Source: Franconibacter helveticus LMG 23732 | GTDB taxonomy: Bacteria > Pseudomonadota > Gammaproteobacteria > Enterobacterales > Enterobacteriaceae | DNA: 64,000 nt | Assembly: GCF_000463115.2 (NCBI RefSeq) | Contig: NZ_AWFX01000007.1 | Coordinates: forward strand, 62,001 to 126,000 | Direction: 5' to 3' | Shown: positions 19,829 through 27,852 of the stretch, one piece after another | How the letters are laid out: every line of letters starts with the position of its first letter | Position numbering within the stretch: position 1 is the stretch's first letter | Made by a program: the position numbers and the translations under genes | Notes under the pieces: model-generated | Databases searched by the model: none | Told to the model about the DNA's origin: nothing | The model's input: the letters and a program-made list of their open reading frames with translations, nothing else

Positions 19829-19855
19829 TAAACTTTCTCCGGTAATTGCCGATAA
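19829..19855 (+). promoter_or_regulatory. sigma-28 (FliA) flagellar-class promoter of the chemoreceptor
   Basis: TAAACTTT, 11 bases, GCCGATAA. This matches the sigma-28 consensus TAAAGTTT-N11-GCCGATAA at 15 of 16 positions, including a perfect -10. It lies 49 bases before the chemoreceptor ATG. Confidence 0.92.
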
Positions 19856-19903
19856 CGCTCTATTCATCCGTTTTGAGCTATCGCGATTACCGGGAAAAGT
19901 ACC

Positions 19904-21475
19904 ATGCTGAAAAATCTCTCCATACGTACCGGCCTGCTGACTCTGCTGGCGGCCATGACGTTGTTGCTGTTGTTAGTCAGTGGAATAGGTATTTACGCGC
20001 TGACGCAAAGTTCCACTTCGCTCCAGCGAATCAATGCCCTACAGGGCGAAAAGATGGTGCGCCTGAACGAAGGCTACACGCTGCTTTTGCGGGCGCGTAA
20101 CGAAGCCGGGCAAGCGGTGCGCCAGATGGAGGTCGGCCTGCTGGACGACGCCGGTAAATCGGTGAAAAACGTGACGGCGGAAGTTGCCCGGGCGCAACAG
20201 ACGCTGAAAGGATTGATAGCGAGCGGCGTCGGCGTGGATGACGAACAGGGCGCCGCGCTGCTGAAAAAACTCACGGAGAGCTACACCGCCTACAACAGCA
20301 AAGGCATTACGCCGATGCTGGCGGCCCTCAACAAACAAAGCCCCGATGACTATTACGACCTGCTGGAAAACGGGCTGATCCCGCTTTCACTGCGCTTCGA
20401 TAATGACATGCAGGCTTTTCAGCGCTGGGGCGAGCAGCGCGGCAATGAAGAAGTGGCTACGGTACTCGCACACAAGCGAACCGTAATGGGGCTGATGGTG
20501 TTCGCCGTGTTGCTTACCGCCGCGTTAATCGCGCTGGTATGGCTGGCGCTGCGCCATTTGCTGTTGCAACCGTTGAGCCGCTCTATTGAACAGCTGGAGG
20601 TCATTGCCGCAGGCGATCTCACTCATACAACCCCGGATGCGGGAAGCAACGAACTGGGGCGGCTGGCAACCGCCATTGAAAGCATGCGCCAGGCGCTGAT
20701 GGCTTCGGTATTGCGCGTGCGCGACGCCAGCGCGCAAATCGATACCGGCAGCCGCGAGCTTTCAGCAGGCAACGTCGATCTTTCTCAGCGCACGGAATCC
20801 ACCGCGACCTCTCTTGAGCAGACCGCCGCAAGCATGGAAGAAATCACCGCCACGGTGAAACAGAACGCATCCAACGCCGAAGCGGCGCATAAAATGGCGC
20901 AAACCGTTTCCGATACCGCCGATCGCGGCAGCGAAATGGTCTGCTACGTTATCGAGAAAATGCGCGATATCTCTGGCAGCGCCGGGCGCATCGCCGACAT
21001 CCTGAGCGTTATCGACGGCATCGCCTTCCAGACCAATATTCTGGCGCTGAACGCGGCGGTGGAAGCGGCGCGCGCCGGCGAGCAGGGCAGAGGATTCGCG
21101 GTGGTGGCGGGCGAAGTGCGCAGCCTCGCCAGCCGCAGCGCCGAGGCGGCGAAGGAAATTCGCACGCTGATCAGCGATTCGCAAACCCACGTCGGCGAAG
21201 GCAGCGAGCTGGCGCAGCAGGCGGGTGAAACCATGGATGAGATAGCCGAAGAGGTGTTGCGCATGACGAAGCTGATGCGTGAAATCGCCAACGCATCGCA
21301 TGAACAGAGCCGCGGCATTGAGCAGGTCAATATCGCCGTCAGCCAGATGGACGAAGTGGCCCAGCAGAACGCCGCGCTGGTGCAGCAATCTTCCGCAGCG
21401 ACCCGCTCGCTGGAGGAGCAGTCGCAGCAGTTGGTCGAAACCATGTCAGGTTTTAAGTTGCAGATGCAGGCATAA
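19904..21475 (+). CDS. methyl-accepting chemotaxis protein
   Basis: A 523-residue transmembrane chemoreceptor. TM1 is about residues 11-34, a four-helix-bundle periplasmic ligand domain about 35-188, TM2 about 190-213, HAMP to about 266, then the methylation helices and signalling tip near 370-392 (LNAAVEAARAGEQGRGFAVV). It ends LQMQA without the NWETF pentapeptide that tethers CheR/CheB, so it behaves as a minor, Trg-like receptor. It is transcribed from its own sigma-28 promoter. The location right after the galactofuranose transporter suggests, but does not prove, that it senses a sugar, directly or through YtfQ. Confidence 0.93.
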   Translation: MLKNLSIRTGLLTLLAAMTLLLLLVSGIGIYALTQSSTSLQRINALQGEKMVRLNEGYTLLLRARNEAGQAVRQMEVGLLDDAGKSVKNVTAEVARAQQTLKGLIASGVGVDDEQGAALLKKLTESYTAYNSKGITPMLAALNKQSPDDYYDLLENGLIPLSLRFDNDMQAFQRWGEQRGNEEVATVLAHKRTVMGLMVFAVLLTAALIALVWLALRHLLLQPLSRSIEQLEVIAAGDLTHTTPDAGSNELGRLATAIESMRQALMASVLRVRDASAQIDTGSRELSAGNVDLSQRTESTATSLEQTAASMEEITATVKQNASNAEAAHKMAQTVSDTADRGSEMVCYVIEKMRDISGSAGRIADILSVIDGIAFQTNILALNAAVEAARAGEQGRGFAVVAGEVRSLASRSAEAAKEIRTLISDSQTHVGEGSELAQQAGETMDEIAEEVLRMTKLMREIANASHEQSRGIEQVNIAVSQMDEVAQQNAALVQQSSAATRSLEEQSQQLVETMSGFKLQMQA

Positions 21476-21500
21476 ATACGCTTTGGTAAATTCATAAAAA

Positions 21501-21528
21501 ACGCCAGCGACTGACTGGCGTTTTTTTT
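21501..21528 (+). terminator. terminator of the chemoreceptor gene
   Basis: ACGCCAG and CTGGCGT form a 7-base stem around CGACTGA, flanked by A5 and followed by T8. Confidence 0.9.
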
Positions 21529-21612
21529 ACGGTGTTAATGGTGTGCTGAAAAATCATATTGCTTAATAATCCTGTCTCAATATGGACATGATTATTAATG
21601 TTATTAGGTCTG

Positions 21613-21665
21613 CTTAAATCAATATACTTGTACAAGTATAAATGAAATTTATATATTGATTTAAG
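21613..21665 (+). promoter_or_regulatory. nested palindromes covering the DUF3289 ribosome site
   Basis: Outer arms CTTAAATCAATATA (21613-21626) and TATATTGATTTAAG (21652-21665) are perfectly complementary. Between them lie the perfect 18-base palindrome TATACTTGTACAAGTATA (21623-21640) and the pair TATAAAT/ATTTATA (21637-21653). The right outer arm runs into the Shine-Dalgarno TAAGGA, ten bases before the ATG, so an RNA fold would hide it. It could equally be a double operator on DNA. Confidence 0.6.
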
Positions 21666-21674
21666 GAATGATTC

Positions 21675-22526
21675 ATGAACTTCGATATGGCTTTATTTAT
21701 ACAATTGCCGTATGATATTTTTCGTTCTGCCAAATCCTTTAATGATAAAACAACTGATGATATGCAATATGGAGATTTGGATGATGATGATTTTATAAGG
21801 ATGGGGATTACTGATATATCTGCTCGGGTTAATCCCTTTAAATTAATACGTTATGATAATCCCAGTCTATCTCAATCCCTTGATACAGGTTTCGGTTCAC
21901 CAATCCCATCAGGAACTTCAATTACCAAAGATGAATGTAAACAGATTTTATTTGATGAAATGAAAGAACTTTCAACGATGTTTGCGCAAGAGAATAGTAA
22001 ATATCGTATTCATGAGTTAATTGAACATTTTCATTATGGCGATGGTGCTCCCTGGCGAAGTGTGCAACTGGATCTTGCTTATAAAGAGATTATTGAATGG
22101 AAGGACCCAAAAAGTACACTAGGTAAAATCGTAAAAGCCATAGATAACTTTTTTATTTATAAACAAAAAATTAAGTTTGATCTTTTTGTGGCTAAAGAAG
22201 TCAGAGATTCTGTTTATGATAGCAGGCTTCCTAAATTCAACCGCTTCGAGGACAACTATAATGGCCTCGGAATAAGTGTGCATGATATTTATGCACAAAA
22301 TATAAAGTTAATTCGCTTGCAAAGAAATGCACTATCGTGGGAAGGGTTGTTATATTTTAGCGGACAAGATCACTTTGGTTTAGATAAAACTGATGTGACC
22401 AATGGTGTTTATAAAAACTTCCGTTTTTTCAGAATATGGTTCTTTTTGCAAAGACATAAACATTATGCCTTTAAACCCTTTTTCACCAATTTTAACGCTT
22501 ATGTTAATATCAAGGGGGGAATATAA
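21675..22526 (+). CDS. DUF3289 family protein, candidate toxin/effector
   Basis: A 283-residue soluble-looking protein without signal peptide. It matches the DUF3289 family: an N-terminal DMQYGDLDDDDF segment (29-40) with RVNPF at 51-55, then the diagnostic C-terminal half with FNRFEDNYNGLGISVHDI (188-205), GQDHFGLDKTD (230-240) and FRIWFFLQR...FKPFFTN (252-272). The biochemical activity is not established. The gene is strikingly AT-rich beside its GC-rich neighbours, indicating recent acquisition. The next gene starts immediately at its stop and encodes a membrane-anchored DUF943 protein, an arrangement resembling toxin plus immunity. The role is inference. Confidence 0.8.
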   Translation: MNFDMALFIQLPYDIFRSAKSFNDKTTDDMQYGDLDDDDFIRMGITDISARVNPFKLIRYDNPSLSQSLDTGFGSPIPSGTSITKDECKQILFDEMKELSTMFAQENSKYRIHELIEHFHYGDGAPWRSVQLDLAYKEIIEWKDPKSTLGKIVKAIDNFFIYKQKIKFDLFVAKEVRDSVYDSRLPKFNRFEDNYNGLGISVHDIYAQNIKLIRLQRNALSWEGLLYFSGQDHFGLDKTDVTNGVYKNFRFFRIWFFLQRHKHYAFKPFFTNFNAYVNIKGGI

Positions 22527-23054
22527 GTGAGATGGTATAAAAAAATAAAAATTGTGATTTTTGTTGCTCTATTGGTTTATCCTTTTTTGTTTTTTTTATG
22601 GCAGTTACGTCCCGTTAAAATTATAACAGCAAGTCGTTATCCCGCTTATGAAGACAGCTATTATAGAGGAAGCGATGAAGGATTTACTGAGCGAGTTATG
22701 TATTTTGTTGTGGTTGATCATCTTCCTTTGTCAATTGATGATAAGGTAAAATGGTATCTTGCAAATAAAAATAATTTAAAAATGAATTATTCAATCCCCA
22801 TGTCATTGTCATATACTATTATCGTTTGGGATATTGGTGATGGGTTTATTGACTTAAACGCTTCCGATGATAGTGATTTAATTTGCTTCCCTAAAATTGA
22901 AGCCGCAGAAAGATGCATAGAAAAGAATGATCTACTGTCTGTCACTACAAATGAAGAGGGTAAAGAAAGCTTCTCTTTTGCTGATGATGATAATTCATGG
23001 TCATTGACAGATCAGGGCAATCTGACAGATGGAAAGATCACCTTTGGACTATAA
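22527..23054 (+). CDS. DUF943 family membrane-anchored protein, candidate immunity protein
   Basis: 175 residues from a GTG placed directly after the DUF3289 stop, with AAGGGGGGAA upstream. One N-terminal transmembrane helix (about residues 7-27) is followed by the family motif RPVKII (28-33) and a periplasmic-facing domain. The latter has the DUF943 pattern: LPLSIDDKVKWYLANKNNLK, then YSIP, WDIGDGF and a pair of cysteines in ICFPKIEAAERCIEK. AT-rich like its partner and surely co-transcribed with it. A small protein with one anchor and an outside domain suits immunity to a periplasm-acting toxin, but no experiment known to me shows this. Confidence 0.8.
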   Translation: MRWYKKIKIVIFVALLVYPFLFFLWQLRPVKIITASRYPAYEDSYYRGSDEGFTERVMYFVVVDHLPLSIDDKVKWYLANKNNLKMNYSIPMSLSYTIIVWDIGDGFIDLNASDDSDLICFPKIEAAERCIEKNDLLSVTTNEEGKESFSFADDDNSWSLTDQGNLTDGKITFGL

Positions 23055-23055
23055 A

Positions 23056-23081
23056 AAAGCCGGGCATTATCACCCGGCTTT
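23056..23081. terminator. bidirectional terminator between DUF943 gene and fbp
   Basis: AAAGCCGGG and CCCGGCTTT pair around CATTATCA; the minus-strand side continues as TTTTTT, serving fbp, and it begins two bases after the DUF943 stop. Confidence 0.85.
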
Positions 23082-23087
23082 GTCGTT

Positions 23088-24086
23088 TTACGCGTCCGGG
23101 TATTCGCGAATGAAGCGCTCAACGTCATCGACCATATGGTCGGTGCCGACGAAGAACGGGCGGCGCTGGTGCAGGCTGTCCGGCACGATATCCAGAATGC
23201 GCTGTTTGCCGTCGCTCGCTTTACCGCCCGCCTGTTCCGCGAGGAACGCCATCGGGTTGCATTCATACAGCAGGCGCAGCTTGCCTTCCGGATGGCTGGC
23301 GGTGCTTGGGTAAAGGTAGATGCCGCCTTTGAGCAAGTTGCGGTGGAAATCCGCCACCAGCGAGCCGATATAGCGCGAGGTGTAAGGACGCTGGGTCGCT
23401 TTATCTTCTTCCTGGCAGAATTTGATGTACTTCTTCACGCCGTTCGGGAATTTAATGTAGTTGCCTTCGTTAATGGAGTAGGTGTTGCCTTTCTGCGGGA
23501 AGCGCATACGCTCCTGGCAGAGGCAGAACACGCCCAGCGAAGGGTCGTAGGTGAAAGCGTGAACGCCGCAGCCGGTGGTATAAACCAGCATGGTGGAGGA
23601 GCCGTAAACCACATATCCCGCGGCGACTTGTTTGCTGCCAGGCTGCAAGAAATCTTCCATGGTGACCGGCGTCCCAACCGGGGTGACGCGGCGGTAAATC
23701 GAGAAGATGGTGCCGACAGAGACGTTAACGTCAATGTTAGAAGAGCCGTCCAGCGGGTCCATCAGCACCACATACTTCGCATGCTCGCACCCTTCGAAAA
23801 CGACGATTTCATCTTCTTCTTCAGACGCGATGCCCGCCACGATGTCGCGCGCGCGCAGCGCTGCTTTCAGCTTTTCGTTGGCGAACAAATCGAGCTTTTG
23901 CTGCACTTCGCCCTGTACGTTTTCCGCGCCGCTGGCGCCGAGGATATCAACCAGGCCTGCTTTATTGATATCACGGTGGATGATCTTCGCGCCCAGCTTT
24001 ATTGCCGACAGCAGCGCCGTCAGTTCACCGGTCGCATGTGAAAATTCATGCTGCTTTTCGACAATAAACTCACCTAACGTTTTCAT
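23088..24086 (-). CDS. fbp: fructose-1,6-bisphosphatase class I
   Basis: A 332-residue enzyme that dephosphorylates fructose 1,6-bisphosphate in gluconeogenesis, same length as in E. coli. The metal and phosphate motifs are seen in [34 protein letters not shown] (in parts) and GGIYLYP, followed by [10 protein letters not shown] near the C-terminus. The start at 24086 is preceded by AGGGAAAG. It converges on the inserted DUF3289-DUF943 cassette and is divergent from mpl. Confidence 0.97.
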   Translation of the reverse strand: MKTLGEFIVEKQHEFSHATGELTALLSAIKLGAKIIHRDINKAGLVDILGASGAENVQGEVQQKLDLFANEKLKAALRARDIVAGIASEEEDEIVVFEGCEHAKYVVLMDPLDGSSNIDVNVSVGTIFSIYRRVTPVGTPVTMEDFLQPGSKQVAAGYVVYGSSTMLVYTTGCGVHAFTYDPSLGVFCLCQERMRFPQKGNTYSINEGNYIKFPNGVKKYIKFCQEEDKATQRPYTSRYIGSLVADFHRNLLKGGIYLYPSTASHPEGKLRLLYECNPMAFLAEQAGGKASDGKQRILDIVPDSLHQRRPFFVGTDHMVDDVERFIREYPDA

Positions 24087-24263
24087 AACACTTTCCCTGC
24101 ATCCTGAGTTTTGAGTAAAGCGATCACAACAATATTAACAAAGTTTCAAATTGTCGCGCAGAAGTGAATCGTGTAAGCCAAATACAGATAATCCTGAAAG
24201 GCATTTCTCCGGCCCCCTTCCTGCGGGTAGAATATGCGCCGGACTAATAAAGGACAGTGACGT

Positions 24264-25631
24264 ATGCGCATTCATATTCTGGGTATTTGTGGCACTTTCA
24301 TGGGCGGACTCGCGATGCTGGCGCGTTCGCTTGGCCACGAGGTGACGGGCTCGGATGCTAATGTCTACCCGCCAATGAGCACCCTTCTTGAGAAAGAAGG
24401 TATCGAACTAATCCAGGGCTACGACGCCGCGCAACTGGAGCCGCGTCCGGATCTGGTTATCATCGGCAACGCCATGACCCGCGGCAACCCCTGCGTAGAA
24501 GCAGTGCTGGAGCAGGGCATTCCTTATATGTCCGGCCCGCAGTGGCTGCATGATTTCGTGCTGCGCGACCGCTGGGTCGTCGCCATCGCTGGCACACACG
24601 GGAAAACCACCACCGCCGGTATGGCGACATGGATCCTCGAAGCCTGCGGCTATAAGCCGGGCTTTGTAATAGGCGGCGTGCCGGGTAATTTTGACGTATC
24701 GGCACGGCTCGGCGATAGCCCATTCTTCGTAATTGAAGCAGACGAATACGACTGCGCCTTTTTCGACAAGCGCTCCAAGTTTGTTCACTACGCGCCGCGC
24801 ACGCTGGTGCTGAATAACCTGGAGTTTGACCACGCCGATATTTTTGACGATCTGAAAGCGATTCAGAAACAGTTCCACCATCTGGTGCGTATCGTGCCGG
24901 GGCAGGGGAAAATCATCTGGCCGGAAAGCGACGCCAATCTGAAGCAAACGCTGGCGATGGGCTGCTGGAGCGAACAGGAAACGGTTGGCGAGCAGGGCCA
25001 CTGGCAGGCGAAAAAGCTGAACACCGACGCGTCGCACTGGGAAGTGTGGCTCGACGGCGAAAAAGTGGCGGAAGTGAACTGGGGGCTGGTTGGCGAGCAC
25101 AACATGCATAACGGGCTGATGGCGATTGCCGCTGCGCGTCATGTCGGCGTAACCCCTGCCGACGCCGCGCAGGCGCTGGGGTCGTTTATCAACGCCCGTC
25201 GCCGCCTTGAGCTTCGCGGCGAGGCGAACGGCGTAACAGTCTATGACGACTTCGCCCACCACCCGACCGCCATTCTCGCCACGCTTGCCGCGCTGCGCGG
25301 TAAAGTGGGCGGCACGGCGCGCATTCTGGCAGTGCTGGAGCCGCGCTCCAACACCATGAAGATGGGCGTCAGCAAAGACGATCTCGCGCCTTCGCTCGGG
25401 CGCGCCGATGAAGTGTTTCTTTTCCAGCCGCACCATATTCCGTGGCAGGTCGCGGAAGTGGCGGAAGCCTGCGTGCAGCCAGCCCACTGGAGCGCCGATC
25501 TCGACACGCTGGTGGAGATGATTGTGAAAACCGCACAGCCGGGCGACCACATTCTGGTAATGAGCAATGGCGGTTTCGGCGGCATTCATCAGAAGCTGCT
25601 GGAGGGACTTGCGCAAAAAGCGCAGGCCTGA
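24264..25631 (+). CDS. mpl: UDP-N-acetylmuramate:L-alanyl-gamma-D-glutamyl-meso-diaminopimelate ligase
   Basis: A 455-residue Mur-ligase family enzyme that reattaches recycled murein tripeptide to UDP-MurNAc, feeding peptidoglycan recycling in the cytoplasm. The N-terminal Rossmann domain begins RIHILGICGTFMGGLA. The ATP-binding loop GTHGKT is at residues 110-115, and later conserved parts include VIEADEYDCAFFDKRSKF, LNNLEFDHADIF and DDFAHHPTA. AAAGGACAGTG precedes the ATG. Monocistronic, with a terminator downstream. Confidence 0.97.
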   Translation: MRIHILGICGTFMGGLAMLARSLGHEVTGSDANVYPPMSTLLEKEGIELIQGYDAAQLEPRPDLVIIGNAMTRGNPCVEAVLEQGIPYMSGPQWLHDFVLRDRWVVAIAGTHGKTTTAGMATWILEACGYKPGFVIGGVPGNFDVSARLGDSPFFVIEADEYDCAFFDKRSKFVHYAPRTLVLNNLEFDHADIFDDLKAIQKQFHHLVRIVPGQGKIIWPESDANLKQTLAMGCWSEQETVGEQGHWQAKKLNTDASHWEVWLDGEKVAEVNWGLVGEHNMHNGLMAIAAARHVGVTPADAAQALGSFINARRRLELRGEANGVTVYDDFAHHPTAILATLAALRGKVGGTARILAVLEPRSNTMKMGVSKDDLAPSLGRADEVFLFQPHHIPWQVAEVAEACVQPAHWSADLDTLVEMIVKTAQPGDHILVMSNGGFGGIHQKLLEGLAQKAQA

Positions 25632-25685
25632 AAATAAAAAGGGCGTCTCCCGCGCCCCTGGCTTCATCCCTGCAAAAACGAAAGG

Positions 25686-25711
25686 CCGCTTCCTGAGAAG
25701 CGGTTTTTTTT
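25686..25711 (+). terminator. terminator of mpl
   Basis: CCGCTTC and GAAGCGG pair around CTGA and are followed by T8. The last bases overlap the stop codon of the convergent downstream gene. Confidence 0.85.
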
Positions 25712-26918
25712 ACTCTCTGGCGATGGGCGTGTCGCTGGTCTGCGTTGATTTGTCGCCCTGGATGGCGGCGATTTGTTTTTCCACTTCCGCCACCTGTTCG
25801 CTGCTGTGCAGCAGGGTATAGGTTAAGTCGAACTGCGTGCTGGCGCCCGGCGCGAGTTGCTTCACGCGCTTTTGCTCGCGTTCAATGGTGACCGGATAGG
25901 CGTAGCTGGTGCCCGGCTCAATGCCGGTGACATAGCCCTGTTTCTCTGTATCGGTGTTTTTCCACATCGTCAGTACCGGCAACTGCGAGACGTTAAAGCC
26001 GATGGCGGCCCCTTTGTCGCCCGCCTTGTTGACCACGGCCGCTACGGTTTGCTGGTTCGCATCGGCAAGCGGCGTCAGGTTAAAGACCATTTCGTCAAAG
26101 CCTTTGGTCGGCGCGCTGTAGGTATTCCACGTTTTCATGCCGCCTTTGGCGTAGTCATTGAACGGACTAACGTTCGCCAGCGGGGCGATAAAGCGCGCGC
26201 CGTCTTCCAGCACCGGCTTGCCGAAGTTGCTGTGATAAATTATCTGGTAGTCGTGAGGATAATCAGCATGGTTCGTCAGCACGTCATGCAGGCTGAAACT
26301 GTTGCTGCCGGGCACGTAGCGCAGTTCGGTCATGGTTTGCAGGTCCGCTTTTTTAAAGGTGCTCTCTTTAATGAGCCCGCGGATGCGAATTTCATACGGC
26401 GCGCTTTCGCTCACCTCGACTTCCACGCGGGAAGCTGGCGTGTTGCCCGCTTTGCCGTGTAGCGTGTAAAGCTGGCCCTCAGCCGTGGTGGGGTGGCCGG
26501 TCCATTCATAACCGCAACGCACCATCATCTCATTGAACCCTTCCAGCCAGCCCAGGCCGTTGCGGCTCTCAAGGTTAATAAACGCCGGGTTGACCACCTC
26601 TTTAACAGGCGAATCCCAGCCCAGGCGTACGCCAAACCCTTGCGCATGCAGCAGGTTCATGCCGCGGGTCGGGCTTAAGACGATAGTCAGGCCGTTTTCA
26701 CTGGTCAGCGTAATGATTTTGCTGCCTTCCTGCTTACCGCCATGCAGAACTTTTTGTTCAATGCTGAAGTTGGGGCCTTGCAGGTTCAGCTTTTGGCTGC
26801 TGATGCTCCAGTCTCCTTTGTCTGTGCCTTTTTCAGCGTTAGTCAGCACCCAGGTCTGGGCAGAAACCTGAGCAGAAACCAGCAGCGCGAGCGAGGTCAG
26901 AAGCAGCGTCTTTTTCAT
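25710..26918 (-). CDS. periplasmic DUF4432 / aldose 1-epimerase-like protein
   Basis: 402 residues. The first about 20 (KKTLLLTSLALLVSAQVSA) form a signal peptide, so the protein is exported. The rest has the galactose-mutarotase-like DUF4432 fold: SPTRGMNLLHAQGFGVRLGW (about 83-102), a mid-region GLGWLEGFNEMMVRCG, conserved HGKAGNTPAS, YHSNFGKP and the C-terminal GIEPGTSYAYPVTIERE. Relatives bind or isomerise sugars; the substrate here is unknown. It lies between mpl and darP, a place with no such gene in E. coli K-12. The last 20 residues are polar and probably disordered. Confidence 0.78.
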   Translation of the reverse strand: MKKTLLLTSLALLVSAQVSAQTWVLTNAEKGTDKGDWSISSQKLNLQGPNFSIEQKVLHGGKQEGSKIITLTSENGLTIVLSPTRGMNLLHAQGFGVRLGWDSPVKEVVNPAFINLESRNGLGWLEGFNEMMVRCGYEWTGHPTTAEGQLYTLHGKAGNTPASRVEVEVSESAPYEIRIRGLIKESTFKKADLQTMTELRYVPGSNSFSLHDVLTNHADYPHDYQIIYHSNFGKPVLEDGARFIAPLANVSPFNDYAKGGMKTWNTYSAPTKGFDEMVFNLTPLADANQQTVAAVVNKAGDKGAAIGFNVSQLPVLTMWKNTDTEKQGYVTGIEPGTSYAYPVTIEREQKRVKQLAPGASTQFDLTYTLLHSSEQVAEVEKQIAAIQGDKSTQTSDTPIARE

Positions 26919-27170
26919 CTTTTTATCCTTTTGCTGAATCGTTTTAAGTTAATGGCCTGTGAAGACTAGTTTCTGCTGCCCGGGAGAAACGTGATCTTTT
27001 TCACTGCGTGAGAAAAAGCGTAATGGGAGAGGTTTTTTTGCGAGGTAACTCTTTTTTCTATGAAAAAGAGATAGGCGGTTACGGTAAAAGTGTGAAGGGA
27101 AACATGATTAGCTTTAACGTTTCAGCTTCTGTCTGTGAAAGATGCAGAGAAGGCGTGCTCAGGGCGAAAA

Positions 27171-27194
27171 AAAGCCCGGCTAAACCGGGCTTTT
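27171..27194. terminator. terminator downstream of darP
   Basis: AAAGCCCGG and CCGGGCTTT pair around CTAAA, with A- and T-runs on both sides. It can act for darP on the minus strand. Confidence 0.85.
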
Positions 27195-27196
27195 TA

Positions 27197-27748
27197 TTAT
27201 TGCTGGCCTTCAGCCAGTTCGCGAAGGTACTGGAAAATCAGGCGGGCGGATTTCGGCGGCTTGTTGCCTTCCTTTTCCTTTTTCGCGTTGCGGATAAGCG
27301 AACGCAGCTGCTGGCGGTCTGCCTGCGGCCACAGGTTCAGCACTTCCGGCACCGCATCGTCGCCTTCTTCAATCAGGCGGTCGCGCAGGTGTTCAAGCTT
27401 GTGGAACAGCGCGACCTGCTGGTTGTGGCGGTTTTTCAGCTTATCCAGCGCCTGACGAATGGGCTCATCATCCCGCTGACGCAGCATTTTACCGATAAGC
27501 TGCATCTGTCGGCGGCGGCCTTCTTTCTTAATACGCTGCGCAAGCTCAATGGCTGCGCGCAGATCTTCATCCAGCGGGATCTTATCAAGGGCGTTTTTGC
27601 CCAGATCCACCAGCTCGGCGCCGAGACGTTTTAACTCTTCGGCATCGCGCTTAATTTCGCTTTTGCTGACCCAGATAATTTCATCATCGTCGTCTTCGTT
27701 TTCATTATCAGGGACTTCATCGAGCCAGTCTTCGGGCTGCTTTGTCAT
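27197..27748 (-). CDS. darP: dual-action ribosomal maturation protein DarP (YjgA)
   Basis: A 183-residue highly charged helical protein of the DUF615 family that joins late 50S precursors and aids maturation of the peptidyl transferase centre. It opens with an acidic stretch ([20 protein letters not shown]), then [21 protein letters not shown] and the conserved [14 protein letters not shown]. Its start lies 104 bases from divergent pmbA; the same neighbours occur in E. coli. Confidence 0.95.
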   Translation of the reverse strand: MTKQPEDWLDEVPDNENEDDDDEIIWVSKSEIKRDAEELKRLGAELVDLGKNALDKIPLDEDLRAAIELAQRIKKEGRRRQMQLIGKMLRQRDDEPIRQALDKLKNRHNQQVALFHKLEHLRDRLIEEGDDAVPEVLNLWPQADRQQLRSLIRNAKKEKEGNKPPKSARLIFQYLRELAEGQQ

Positions 27749-27852
27749 CTCAGGCTCCTCAAAAAAAGAGGCTAATACTACCAGTTAAGGCGCGCACTGC
27801 GAAATGGTTCTCTGTTAGACTCAAAAATACGTTTCTGTTTTCACCTTACATT

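Noticed and set aside
27742-27852. Longer start for pmbA
   Set aside because: It would overlap the divergent darP start and the family N-terminus begins at 27853.
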